Origin: JAADHY01 sp964428935 | GTDB lineage: Bacteria; Planctomycetota; Planctomycetia; Planctomycetales; Planctomycetaceae | Direction of reading: 5' to 3' | NCBI GenBank assembly: GCA_964428935.1 | Contig: CAYSAG010000157.1 | Location: 1-11,678, forward strand | Length of the DNA stretch: 11,678 nt | Part shown: positions 1 through 6,238 of the stretch, one piece after another | How the letters are laid out: each line of letters starts with the position of its first letter | Numbering within the stretch: the first letter of the stretch is position 1 | Made by a program: the position numbers and the translations under genes | Notes under the pieces: generated by a model | Database searches by the model: none | The model's input: the letters and a program-made list of their open reading frames with translations, nothing else | What the model was told of the DNA's origin: nothing

Positions 1-652
1 GACCGACCTCGCTCAGCCGGACGCTCCGAAAAGGCTCTACGACCAGATCGCCGCCAAAGGGCTGAAGATCGAACTGCTGATCAACAACGCTGGTTTCGGT
101 TTCGTCGGCACGATCGAGGACACGGACGTCGAACGCATGCTAAGAATCATTCAAGTGAACGTGGCAGCACTGACCGACCTGACCTACCGCTACCTTCCCG
201 AAATGTTGCAGCGCGGACACGGGGCGATCATCAACGTGTCTTCGATTTCAGCTTTCCAACCGGTGGCGTACATGCCCGTCTACGCGGCTACGAAGGCTTA
301 CGTCCTTCATTTCAGCGAGGCCCTGTGGGCAGAAGCTCGCGACCGTGGCGTCACGGTGCTCGCCTTGTGTCCCGGGACGACGCAGACCGAGTTTTTCGAG
401 GTCGCGGGAGTGCCCGGCTGGCTGAAAAAGCACCGCGGTCACAGTCCCCGCAAAGTCGTGCGAACCGCTCTGAAAGCGATGGAAAAACGCCGACAATACG
501 TCATCCCCGGTTGGGGAAACTACTTCCTGACCTTGGGCGTGCGGCTGGCTCGGCGAAAGATGGTCGTTCTGCAGTCGATGCGGTTCTTCCGACCACGCCG
601 AGAACAGACGGACGAGACCGACAGTCGCGAAGCGGGCTCTCAGACCGCCTGA
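1..652 (+). CDS. Short-chain dehydrogenase/reductase (SDR), 3' part
   Basis: The reading frame is open from base 2 to a TGA at 650-652, giving 216 visible residues; the N-terminus with the TGxxxGIG cofactor motif lies outside the window. Visible classical SDR landmarks are the NNAG motif at about residue 28, the catalytic serine in INVSS at about 80-81, and the YxxxK catalytic pair (Tyr94, Lys98, in VYAATKAY), followed by the PG motif in ALCPGTT. The family carries out NAD(P)-dependent oxidation or reduction of alcohols and ketones in the cytosol. The overall look (INVSS, AATKAYV, FSEALWAEARDRGV) is that of the DltE/YqjQ-like group (COG0300). The substrate cannot be read from sequence. The C-terminal 40 residues are basic and hydrophilic after a short hydrophobic stretch (YFLTLGVRLA). 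Family assignment is secure; specificity is unknown. Confidence 0.93.
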   Translation, partial: TDLAQPDAPKRLYDQIAAKGLKIELLINNAGFGFVGTIEDTDVERMLRIIQVNVAALTDLTYRYLPEMLQRGHGAIINVSSISAFQPVAYMPVYAATKAYVLHFSEALWAEARDRGVTVLALCPGTTQTEFFEVAGVPGWLKKHRGHSPRKVVRTALKAMEKRRQYVIPGWGNYFLTLGVRLARRKMVVLQSMRFFRPRREQTDETDSREAGSQTA

Positions 653-1123
653 TGGGTTTGACGCGGTTCGCTTTGCTGTCGTCCGACCGAGCGACGAACT
701 GAGCGGTGCACGAACAGCGCGGCGTGAGCGCTTCCATTTCGTCGGCCAAGCGGCGGCGGATGCAGTTTGAAGTGAGGACCGTTGCGCGGCAGCGGTGCCA
801 CAAGCCGTGGCCGGTCCTGCTTCGTTTGCTACCTGCGCCGCATTGCGAAGGACGCTGGTCGACTGAATTTCTCGCCGGATTCTGATATGGTGCTGGCGTC
901 TTCGGTCTGGCTGGCGGACTTGGCCACAGGCTGCCGGCACCAGTCGTGCGGCGCGAGGCTGCAACCTTGTTGCGGACCGCCTTCAACTTCGTAACGGCCG
1001 CGGCCGGTCTACAGGTTGAGGTCTCGGTGTGGACGGGATTGGCCCTGGCACGCACTCGCGTGGAGCACGAAAACGAGAACTCGATTCCGGATCGGTCTTC
1101 AACGTCGATGGGGAGGGAGAAAC
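653..1123. other. Intergenic stretch with no convincing gene
   Basis: This 471-bp gap separates the SDR from the nitroreductase. Open frames cross it on both strands, but they are Arg/Pro/Ser/Cys-rich, lack a good ribosome binding site and show no recognisable motif, as expected by chance in G+C-rich DNA. A perfect 12-bp palindrome of alternating CGGCCG units lies at 995-1006. An extended -10-like string (TGATATGGT, 883-891) has only a poor -35 (CTGAAT, 863-868) upstream, so it is at best a weak promoter candidate for the nitroreductase. I see no tRNA-like or riboswitch-like structure. Confidence 0.5.
1111..1119 (+). promoter_or_regulatory. Ribosome binding site deciding the GTG start of the nitroreductase
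   Basis: The purine-rich GGGAGGGAG stands 4 bases before GTG at 1124-1126. It places the nitroreductase start at a non-ATG codon, because an earlier in-frame start near 1016 would add a 36-residue basic segment with no family resemblance and no ribosome binding site. Confidence 0.65.
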
Positions 1124-1636
1124 GTGGACGCTCTGGAATGCATTCTCACACGTCGCAGCATCCGCGAGTACCAGGATCGTGCCGTTCCGGAGGACCTGAT
1201 TCAGCAGTTGCTCCGGGCGGCCATGTACGCTCCCAGTGCAAGAAATCAGCAACCCTGGCAGTTCGTGGTGATCGATGATCGCGAACTGCTCAGGCAGATT
1301 CCGGAGTTCCACCCGAATGGGGCGATGGCCGCAAAGGCTCCTGTGGCCATTCTGGTCTGCGGCGATCTGACCCTGGAAATTTCAAAGGGTTACTGGGCGA
1401 TCGACTGTGCCGCGGCTGTGCAGAACCTGCTGCTTGCCGCTCACGCACTTGGCCTCGGGGCCGTCTGGACCGGGGTCTATCCCCGTCAGCCCCGAATGGA
1501 CGGCTTTCGCAAACTGCTTCAGCTTCCGGACCACATCGTGCCGCACACGCTGATTCCGATTGGGTACCCGGCCGAGCAACCGGAAAAGCCGGACCGGTTT
1601 CGGGCGGAGCGGATTCACCGGAACGGCTGGAGCTGA
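1124..1636 (+). CDS. Nitroreductase family FMN-dependent oxidoreductase
   Basis: The 170-residue product fits the short single-domain nitroreductase family (PF00881): FMN enzymes, usually dimers, that use NAD(P)H to reduce nitroaromatics, quinones or flavins. The N-terminal RRSIRE (residues 10-15) is the FMN phosphate-binding segment. The PSARNQQPWQF segment (37-47) is the usual second flavin-contact stretch. AAVQNLLLAAHALGLGAVWTG is the dimer and FMN helix, and the C-terminal PIGYPAE is the conserved closing motif. The GTG start at 1124 is chosen for its strong ribosome binding site and because family members begin a few residues before the RRS motif. The gene stands alone, 126 bp before the transporter. 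No oxygen-sensing or redox cysteine motif is visible. Physiological substrate is unknown. Confidence 0.92.
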   Translation: MDALECILTRRSIREYQDRAVPEDLIQQLLRAAMYAPSARNQQPWQFVVIDDRELLRQIPEFHPNGAMAAKAPVAILVCGDLTLEISKGYWAIDCAAAVQNLLLAAHALGLGAVWTGVYPRQPRMDGFRKLLQLPDHIVPHTLIPIGYPAEQPEKPDRFRAERIHRNGWS

Positions 1637-1680
1637 TCTTGGCCTGGCGGGCGGACCGGCGTTTGCCCGAAGCGAGCCAC

Positions 1681-1706
1681 CGGACCTCGGTCCGCGAAGT
1701 CCTTCG
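1681..1706. repeat. Two back-to-back short inverted repeats
   Basis: CGGACC-TC-GGTCCG (1681-1694) is followed directly by CGAAG-TC-CTTCG (1695-1706). Both are perfect two-arm repeats around the same central dinucleotide TC. They sit 45 bp after the nitroreductase stop and 56 bp before the transporter start. In RNA they could form two small GC-rich hairpins, but no clean T-tract follows, so a classical intrinsic terminator is not supported. An operator or attenuating structure before the transporter gene is possible. Confidence 0.4.
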
Positions 1707-1762
1707 CTTTGTCACCGTGTCAGGTTTCTTGGGCCAGCAGCGTACTGGAGGAGACGACATCC

Positions 1763-3337
1763 ATGGCGGACGAGTCCAAAGGACTGCCGATGACGGCCAA
1801 ATGGGACCCGGAGCGGCTCGAACAGGAGGTCCGGGAGCTACAAGAGTTGGAAAGTCGTCCGTTCTTGCAGCGGGCGATTGGTTACTTGAAGCGCACCGGT
1901 CCGGGACTCCTGCAAAGCGCCATGACCTTGGGCGCCGGCAGCGCGGCGGCCTCGGTCATGGCGGGAGCATCCTTCGGGTACAAGCTCCTGTGGGTGCAGC
2001 CGGTCGCCATGTTCTTGGGTGTTTGCATGCTGGCTGCTCTGGCGAACATTGTTTTGACGACAGGGGAGCGGCCTTACCGAGCGTTCGGACGCGAGTTGAG
2101 CGTCACCTTGGCGTTCTTGTGGGCGCTCGGCACGGTTGTCGCCTCGGTGATTTGGCATTTCCCGCAGTACGGACTGGCCGCCGGAGCGGCATGGGATTTC
2201 GCGGGTGCTTTGGGCGTTCCGGCATCGCACCAAACGGCCGAATATGCGGTCAAGTTTGGAATCGGTGTGTTTATTTTGGCGTTGAGCATCTTCACGACGT
2301 GGAACTACGGAAGCCATTCGCGGGGAATTCGCTTGTACGAGTGGTTCCTGCGGGGCGTGATTGGACTGGTCATCATTTCGTTCGGAATCGTGGTGGTCGC
2401 CAACTGGCACCGGATCGACTGGGCGGAATTGGGAAAGGGGCTGATTGGTTACTACGGCATTCCGTCTCAGAAGGGAGCGGTGACTCTCGTTTTGGGAATG
2501 CTTGGAGCCGCCGTGGGCATCAACATGACGTTTCTGTACCCCTACTCGCTGCTCGCCAAAGGCTGGGGGAAGCACCACAAGACACTCGCCCGCTGGGACC
2601 TCGCCATGTCGATGTTTCTTCCGTTCGTGCTGGTGACGTCCCTGATCATCGTCGGCATGGCCATAACGGGGGTGTACGATCCAACTCACGAGGTCGTTCG
2701 GACCGACATGAAACCTCTGCAAGCGGCGCAGGCGTTGACGGGCGTCATGGGCGAGACGTTCGGACGACTGGTGTTCGATTTGGGGCTGATTGGGATGGCC
2801 TGTGGAGCGATCAGCACGCACATGGTCGTGTGCGGGTTCACGTTGTGCGAGATGTTCGGTCTGGAGTACACGGTGCGGCGCTACAGGTTGTTTACGCTGG
2901 TCCCGGCCATTGGGATTTTGGGAGTGGTTACTCGAACGCCCATTTGGTTTCCAATCGCCGCGTCGGCCATTTGTTTCACGATGCTGCCGATTGCGTACGT
3001 CATGTTCCTGATCTTGAACAATAAGCGGAGCTACATCGGGGAGGCGGTGGGACGCGGACTGGGGCGCGTCGCGTTCAACGTTCTGCTGGTAATCGCACTG
3101 GCGGTCGCGACGATTGGTTCCGGGATCAAGATTTACCAGAACGTCGTCACCCCTTTGTGGAACGCCGTTTCCGGTGGCCAGCCGGAGGCCGCTGTGCGGC
3201 CCTCGCGGTCGCGGACGTTTTCGGTCGAGCAAGGCGAAAAGCTCGCACGAGGCTCGTGGGTCGATTCCGTCGTGACGTTGGAGGTTCATGGCGACGTTCG
3301 GCGCCGGACGGTTGAAAACAGCACCCTTGGTCTGTAG
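1763..3337 (+). CDS. Nramp-superfamily transporter with a substituted metal-binding site
   Basis: The 524-residue integral membrane protein matches the Nramp fold (PF01566). A hydrophilic helical N-terminus (1-44) leads into the TGPGLL segment and first helix, and the ASFGYKLLWV stretch (69-78) is a family hallmark. GERPYRAF, the TTWNYGSHSR loop and about ten further hydrophobic segments follow. The start is the ATG preceded by GGAGGAG at 1747-1753; an earlier in-frame codon at 1709 lacks such a site. Classical Nramps import Mn2+ or Fe2+ with protons using DPGN in helix 1 and MPHN in helix 6. By gapless alignment with the flanking conserved residues, these positions read GAGS (57-60) and GINM (252-255) here, so Asp, Asn and Met ligands are all absent. 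Substrate is therefore uncertain. The last 50 or so residues form a charged tail. It is probably transcribed separately from the respiratory block downstream. Confidence 0.88.
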   Translation: MADESKGLPMTAKWDPERLEQEVRELQELESRPFLQRAIGYLKRTGPGLLQSAMTLGAGSAAASVMAGASFGYKLLWVQPVAMFLGVCMLAALANIVLTTGERPYRAFGRELSVTLAFLWALGTVVASVIWHFPQYGLAAGAAWDFAGALGVPASHQTAEYAVKFGIGVFILALSIFTTWNYGSHSRGIRLYEWFLRGVIGLVIISFGIVVVANWHRIDWAELGKGLIGYYGIPSQKGAVTLVLGMLGAAVGINMTFLYPYSLLAKGWGKHHKTLARWDLAMSMFLPFVLVTSLIIVGMAITGVYDPTHEVVRTDMKPLQAAQALTGVMGETFGRLVFDLGLIGMACGAISTHMVVCGFTLCEMFGLEYTVRRYRLFTLVPAIGILGVVTRTPIWFPIAASAICFTMLPIAYVMFLILNNKRSYIGEAVGRGLGRVAFNVLLVIALAVATIGSGIKIYQNVVTPLWNAVSGGQPEAAVRPSRSRTFSVEQGEKLARGSWVDSVVTLEVHGDVRRRTVENSTLGL

Positions 3338-3340
3338 TAT
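3312..3340 (+). promoter_or_regulatory. Candidate sigma70-type promoter for the respiratory block
   Basis: TTGAAA (3312-3317) and TAGTAT (3335-3340) are separated by 17 bp, and an overlapping TATAAG (3338-3343) offers a second -10 at 20 bp. The site overlaps the last codons of the transporter gene, 87 bp or more before the next start codon. The AT-rich local sequence is unusual for this window. The call rests on consensus likeness only. Confidence 0.35.
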
Positions 3341-3370
3341 AAGGTGCCGTCGCGATCTCTGCTGTCGCTT

Positions 3371-3409
3371 CAGAAACACGTCAACAACATACTGTAACAC
3401 GTGTTTGTG
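3371..3409. repeat. Imperfect inverted repeat in the leader of the respiratory block
   Basis: Eleven-base arms (3371-3381 and 3399-3409) are complementary at 10 of 11 positions around a 17-base spacer; the core is AAACACGT facing ACGTGTTT. It lies between the candidate promoter and the first gene (ATG at 3427). No T-tract follows, so it looks more like a regulator binding site or an mRNA leader hairpin than a terminator. Confidence 0.45.
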
Positions 3410-3426
3410 GCTCTAAGGTCCCGATC

Positions 3427-4551
3427 ATGCAGCCCTCGTCCCCATTTCCACGTTTGGACACAATTCCACTTCCTGCTCCGGTGTGGCTCTTCAAAGTCCT
3501 CCACGACCTGACGACGGTCTTGCACTTCGTCGCCGTGCAGCTCTTGCTGGGCGGGCTATTGCTGGCCGTCGTGTGGGCGTTTTGGGGGCGGAAGCGACAG
3601 GACGAGCAGCTGCTCGGGGCGGCAAACAGCGTGGCGAAGCTGCTGCCGATCGTGATGATTTACGTCATCAATCTAGGGGTTCCGCCTCTGCTGTTCGCGC
3701 AAGTGCTGTACGGGCCGGCGTTGTACACCAGCAGCGTGTTGATTGGCATGTTTTGGATCTCGGTGATCTTCCTGCTGATGCTTGTGTACTCGCTGCTTTA
3801 CTTCGTTGCTGGGCGAGCCGAAAAGGGGCGACCGTGGGTTTGGGGAGCTGTGGTTTCGCTGGTCGTCGCCGCCGGCATCGCGTTCATCTACAACTCGAAC
3901 ATGACACTGATGCTTCGGCCCGGCGTCTGGGCCCAGATGTACCGAGCGGACCCACATGGTTTGCATCTGAACACAGGCGATCCCACGGTGCTGCCTCGTT
4001 GGCTCTACGCCTTGTCCGGCGGCGTGGCCGTTGGCGGTGCTGGGGTGGCGTTGTTGGCGGCTTGGCGCCGGTCCGACGGCGGGCTGCTGGTTGTTTCACG
4101 CTTGTGGTCGCCGTGGCTGGTTTTGGTTGGGGCAGTTGGTCAGTTGGTGTGCGGTCTGTGGGCGTATTTTGCTCAACCGGGTGGCGTTCGTGAGACGCTG
4201 TGGTCGAGTGCTTGGCCCGCGGCGACGTTGGTCCTGTGGTTGTTGCTGACCATTGGCTTGGTCGTCTTGGCCCATGTTGCCCGGCTTCGCTGGCGCGGCG
4301 AGGCTGTTGTGTGGCCGCTGGCTCTGGCCGCAGGGTGCTTGGCCGAGACGGTCGGTTTGACGTTGGCTCGCAGCAGCATTCGCGACGCAGCCTTGGCTGC
4401 GGCAGGTTTTCAGGTGTGGGACCGAGCGGTGGCAGCGAACTGGGCCGTCGTGATTCTGTTCGTCTTGTCGTTGTTGCTGGCAGTTGTCGCTGTTGTGTGG
4501 TTGACGACGATTGCGGTCCGAGCGAAAGGAGCTGTGAAGAGTCATGCCTGA
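3427..4551 (+). CDS. bd-oxidase (CydA)-like membrane subunit with reduced ligand set
   Basis: This 374-residue polytopic membrane protein has about nine hydrophobic segments and no CxxCH. I place it in the cytochrome bd superfamily from shared spacing with CydA and with the downstream gene at 6239. His33, nine residues before a Gly in helix 1, matches E. coli CydA His19. FIYNSNMTLMLRP (153-165) then parallels FIINGILAFMLTP in the downstream paralog and ILVANGWMQNP in CydA. A late ETVGLTLARSSIRD segment parallels the paralog's EHAREMLRKPYLIRD. The helix corresponding to that bearing CydA Glu99 and Glu107 (about 100-127) has no glutamate, and no His186 equivalent or GRQPW loop is visible. It may thus be a structural partner, as CydB or archaeal CydA' are for CydA. 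AAGG (3415-3418) precedes the ATG by 8 bases. Its stop overlaps the Rieske start by 8 bases, indicating translational coupling. Confidence 0.68.
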   Translation: MQPSSPFPRLDTIPLPAPVWLFKVLHDLTTVLHFVAVQLLLGGLLLAVVWAFWGRKRQDEQLLGAANSVAKLLPIVMIYVINLGVPPLLFAQVLYGPALYTSSVLIGMFWISVIFLLMLVYSLLYFVAGRAEKGRPWVWGAVVSLVVAAGIAFIYNSNMTLMLRPGVWAQMYRADPHGLHLNTGDPTVLPRWLYALSGGVAVGGAGVALLAAWRRSDGGLLVVSRLWSPWLVLVGAVGQLVCGLWAYFAQPGGVRETLWSSAWPAATLVLWLLLTIGLVVLAHVARLRWRGEAVVWPLALAAGCLAETVGLTLARSSIRDAALAAAGFQVWDRAVAANWAVVILFVLSLLLAVVAVVWLTTIAVRAKGAVKSHA

Positions 4552-5041
4552 GCAGCACTCGGAGCACGCGCAAGAGCAAGTGCCGGCGTCTGGTGTGTCC
4601 GTGGACCGGCTACGTCGGAAGTTGGTTCGGATTGGCGTCGGCGTCTTTGGTGCTGGCTACGCCGGCGCCATCTTGTACCCGATCTACCGGTATTTGCAGA
4701 CACCGGCCCGACGCGCTCAAGCGGCGTCGCAGGTGACCGAAGTGTCGCTGCCGGACGCCGACCAGTTGGCTCCTGGAACAGCGCTGATGTTCCTGTTCGG
4801 AACGCGTCCGGCCTTGCTCATTCACCACACGGACGGCAGTTGGACGGCGTTCGACGCGGTCTGCACTCATTTGGGTTGCACGGTGAAATTCGAGCCTGAC
4901 AAGAACCGCATTTACTGTGCGTGTCACGGCGGTACCTACGACCCTCGCACAGGAGAAGCCGTCGCTGGGCCTCCACCCAAGGGGTTGAAGCCTTACAAGG
5001 TCGAGGTGAAAGATGGCGAGGTCATCGTCGCCCGCGCTTAG
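4544..5041 (+). CDS. Rieske [2Fe-2S] protein of a cytochrome bc-type complex
   Basis: The 165-residue protein has one N-terminal membrane anchor (about 27-50, preceded by a basic RLRRK) and a soluble Rieske domain (PF00355). Box 1 is CTHLGC (107-112) and box 2 is CACHGG (125-130). Cluster ligands are Cys107, His109, Cys125 and His128; Cys112 and Cys127 would form the usual disulfide. In this family the protein takes the first electron from quinol at the Qo site and passes it to a cytochrome c. The Ser of the usual CPCHGS box, which raises the cluster potential by hydrogen bonding, is Gly130 here, while the Tyr two residues later (Tyr132) is kept. AAAGGAG (4525-4531) lies 12 bases upstream. 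It overlaps the gene before by 8 bases and cytochrome b after by 29 bases, so it is inside an operon. Confidence 0.95.
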   Translation: MPEQHSEHAQEQVPASGVSVDRLRRKLVRIGVGVFGAGYAGAILYPIYRYLQTPARRAQAASQVTEVSLPDADQLAPGTALMFLFGTRPALLIHHTDGSWTAFDAVCTHLGCTVKFEPDKNRIYCACHGGTYDPRTGEAVAGPPPKGLKPYKVEVKDGEVIVARA

Positions 5042-6119
5042 GGGCGAATGGCGGAAGGTGGTCTGGGAGTTTTGCGACGAGCGGCTGGGGTTGTCGTCGC
5101 TGGTCGAGGCAGTGCGCCACAAGACGGTCCCTCAGCACGCTCACTCGTTCTGGTACTACTGGGGCGGACTGACGCTTTTCTTTTTCCTCGTCCAGTTCGT
5201 CACCGGCATTCTGTTGTTGATCTACTACCGCCCGGGTCCCGAAGCCTACGACTCGGTGCGGCGAATCACCTACGACGTCGACTTCGGGTGGCTCGTTCGG
5301 TCCGCTCATTCGTGGTCGGCGAACCTAATGGTGTTCTGTCTCTTCGTACACATGGGCTCGACCTTTTTCATGAAAGCGTACCGGAAGCCGCGCGAGTTCG
5401 CGTGGTGGTCAGGCCTTTTGTTGTTGTTCCTGACTCTGACGTTCGGGTTCAGCGGCTATCTGTTGCCGATGGACGAGCTGGCGTACTTTGCGACGAAAGT
5501 GGGTCTGGAAATTCCCGGGGCAATGCCGTTGATCGGTTCGTGGATGGCGGACCTGATGCGTGGCGGGCCGGACGTGACCGCTGACACGGTTCAGCGTTTC
5601 TTCGCGTTGCACGTGGCCGTCTTGCCGCTGGTGGCGCTGTTGGTGTTGACCTTCCATTTGTACCTGGTGCAGCGGCACGGGAACGCGGTTCCGCCGTCGG
5701 AGGCGGCGAAGCCGGCCGAGCAGCGTCGGTCGATTCCCTTCTTTCCGGATTTCTTCCTGAAAGACCTGGCCCTGTGGCTGATCGCGCTGAACGTGCTGGG
5801 CATCCTGGTCACGATGTTTCCCTGGCACCTGGGACGCCAGGCCGATCCGTTGGCGCCGGCACCGGAGGGGATTCATCCGGAGTGGTACTTCATGGCGCCG
5901 TTTCAGTTGCTGAAGGTGCTTGGGGCTGTGCTGCCTGGAGCGTCCGGCGAGATTGCCGGCTTGCTGGTGGGTCTGGCGGCGGTCGTCGTCCTGTTTGCGG
6001 TTCCTCTCTACGACAACTCGCCGACCGATGAGAGAAAGAGCCGCTTGGCGTGGTGGATTGGCGTGGTCGGCGTGGTCTCGGTGGCGGTGTTGACCGTGTG
6101 GGGCTACTTGGCTTTGTAG
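5013..6119 (+). CDS. Cytochrome b of a bc-type complex (fused N- and C-terminal parts)
   Basis: The 368-residue protein combines the four-helix heme-binding part (PF00033) with the C-terminal part (PF00032). Heme ligands are His99 and His113 in one helix (13 residues between) and His200 and His215 in the other (14 between). The 14-residue spacing is the kind seen in cytochrome b6 and many bacterial relatives. FSGYLLPMDELAYFATKVG is the usual cd-region sequence, and PEWY (289-292) is the Qo-site motif. About three helices follow PEWY, so the eighth helix of mitochondrial-type cytochrome b is absent. The ATG at 5013, with GAGG at 5003-5006, starts within the Rieske gene and gives the expected N-terminal segment (WEFCDERLGL, then KTVPQHAHSFWYYWGG). 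In the membrane it oxidises quinol at Qo and recycles electrons at Qi. No cytochrome c1 gene accompanies it. Confidence 0.96.
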   Translation: MARSSSPALRGEWRKVVWEFCDERLGLSSLVEAVRHKTVPQHAHSFWYYWGGLTLFFFLVQFVTGILLLIYYRPGPEAYDSVRRITYDVDFGWLVRSAHSWSANLMVFCLFVHMGSTFFMKAYRKPREFAWWSGLLLLFLTLTFGFSGYLLPMDELAYFATKVGLEIPGAMPLIGSWMADLMRGGPDVTADTVQRFFALHVAVLPLVALLVLTFHLYLVQRHGNAVPPSEAAKPAEQRRSIPFFPDFFLKDLALWLIALNVLGILVTMFPWHLGRQADPLAPAPEGIHPEWYFMAPFQLLKVLGAVLPGASGEIAGLLVGLAAVVVLFAVPLYDNSPTDERKSRLAWWIGVVGVVSVAVLTVWGYLAL

Positions 6120-6238
6120 GGCTGGCGGGCTCCAAGAGGAGGCTTTGACACAGCGTCCGTTGTGCGTGCGAGAAAAATCGCCCGGCAGTGTCCGTTGGAC
6201 GGGCGGAGCGGGTAGCGAGTATCGGGGAGTCGACGGGA
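6120..6238 (+). other. Leader before the cytochrome c-fused bd-like gene
   Basis: The 119-bp gap contains a perfect AGGAGG (6137-6142) almost touching a perfect TTGACA (6145-6150). The AGGAGG is too close (2 bases) to the following TTG to serve it, and no TATAAT-like box stands 16-18 bases after TTGACA (nearest AGAAAA, 6171-6176). GGGGAG (6224-6229) is the ribosome binding site of the next gene, 9 bases before ATG 6239. Whether an internal promoter lies here is undecided. Confidence 0.3.

Noticed and set aside
248..964. A 238-codon minus-strand frame covering the SDR 3' end and the following gap
   Set aside because: Composition is Arg/Ala/Ser-rich, half lies antisense to the SDR, and no motif or ribosome binding site is visible.
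782..994. A 70-codon Cys-rich frame in the 653-1123 gap
   Set aside because: It needs a TTG start without a Shine-Dalgarno sequence, and its cysteines do not form a recognisable metal-binding pattern.
995..1006. A 12-bp CGGCCG-CGGCCG palindrome as a regulator site
   Set aside because: It is pure G/C in G+C-rich DNA with no flanking promoter elements, so chance is the likelier explanation.
1639..3024. A 461-codon frame on the plus strand overlapping the Nramp-like gene in another frame
   Set aside because: Gly/Arg/His-rich composition, no ribosome binding site and no family resemblance; the overlapping frame encodes a recognisable transporter.
1838..3400. A 520-codon open frame antisense to the Nramp-like gene
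   Set aside because: It is His/Arg/Gln/Pro-rich with no hydrophobic core or motif, and exactly shadows a clear membrane-protein gene; long antisense frames are expected at this G+C content.
3427..4551. Calling the first bd-like gene a classical CydB
   Set aside because: Its helix-1 His spacing and N..MxLxP segment fit CydA-like proteins and the downstream paralog, while the CydB N-terminal pattern (GFAVTDGFDMG-like) is absent.
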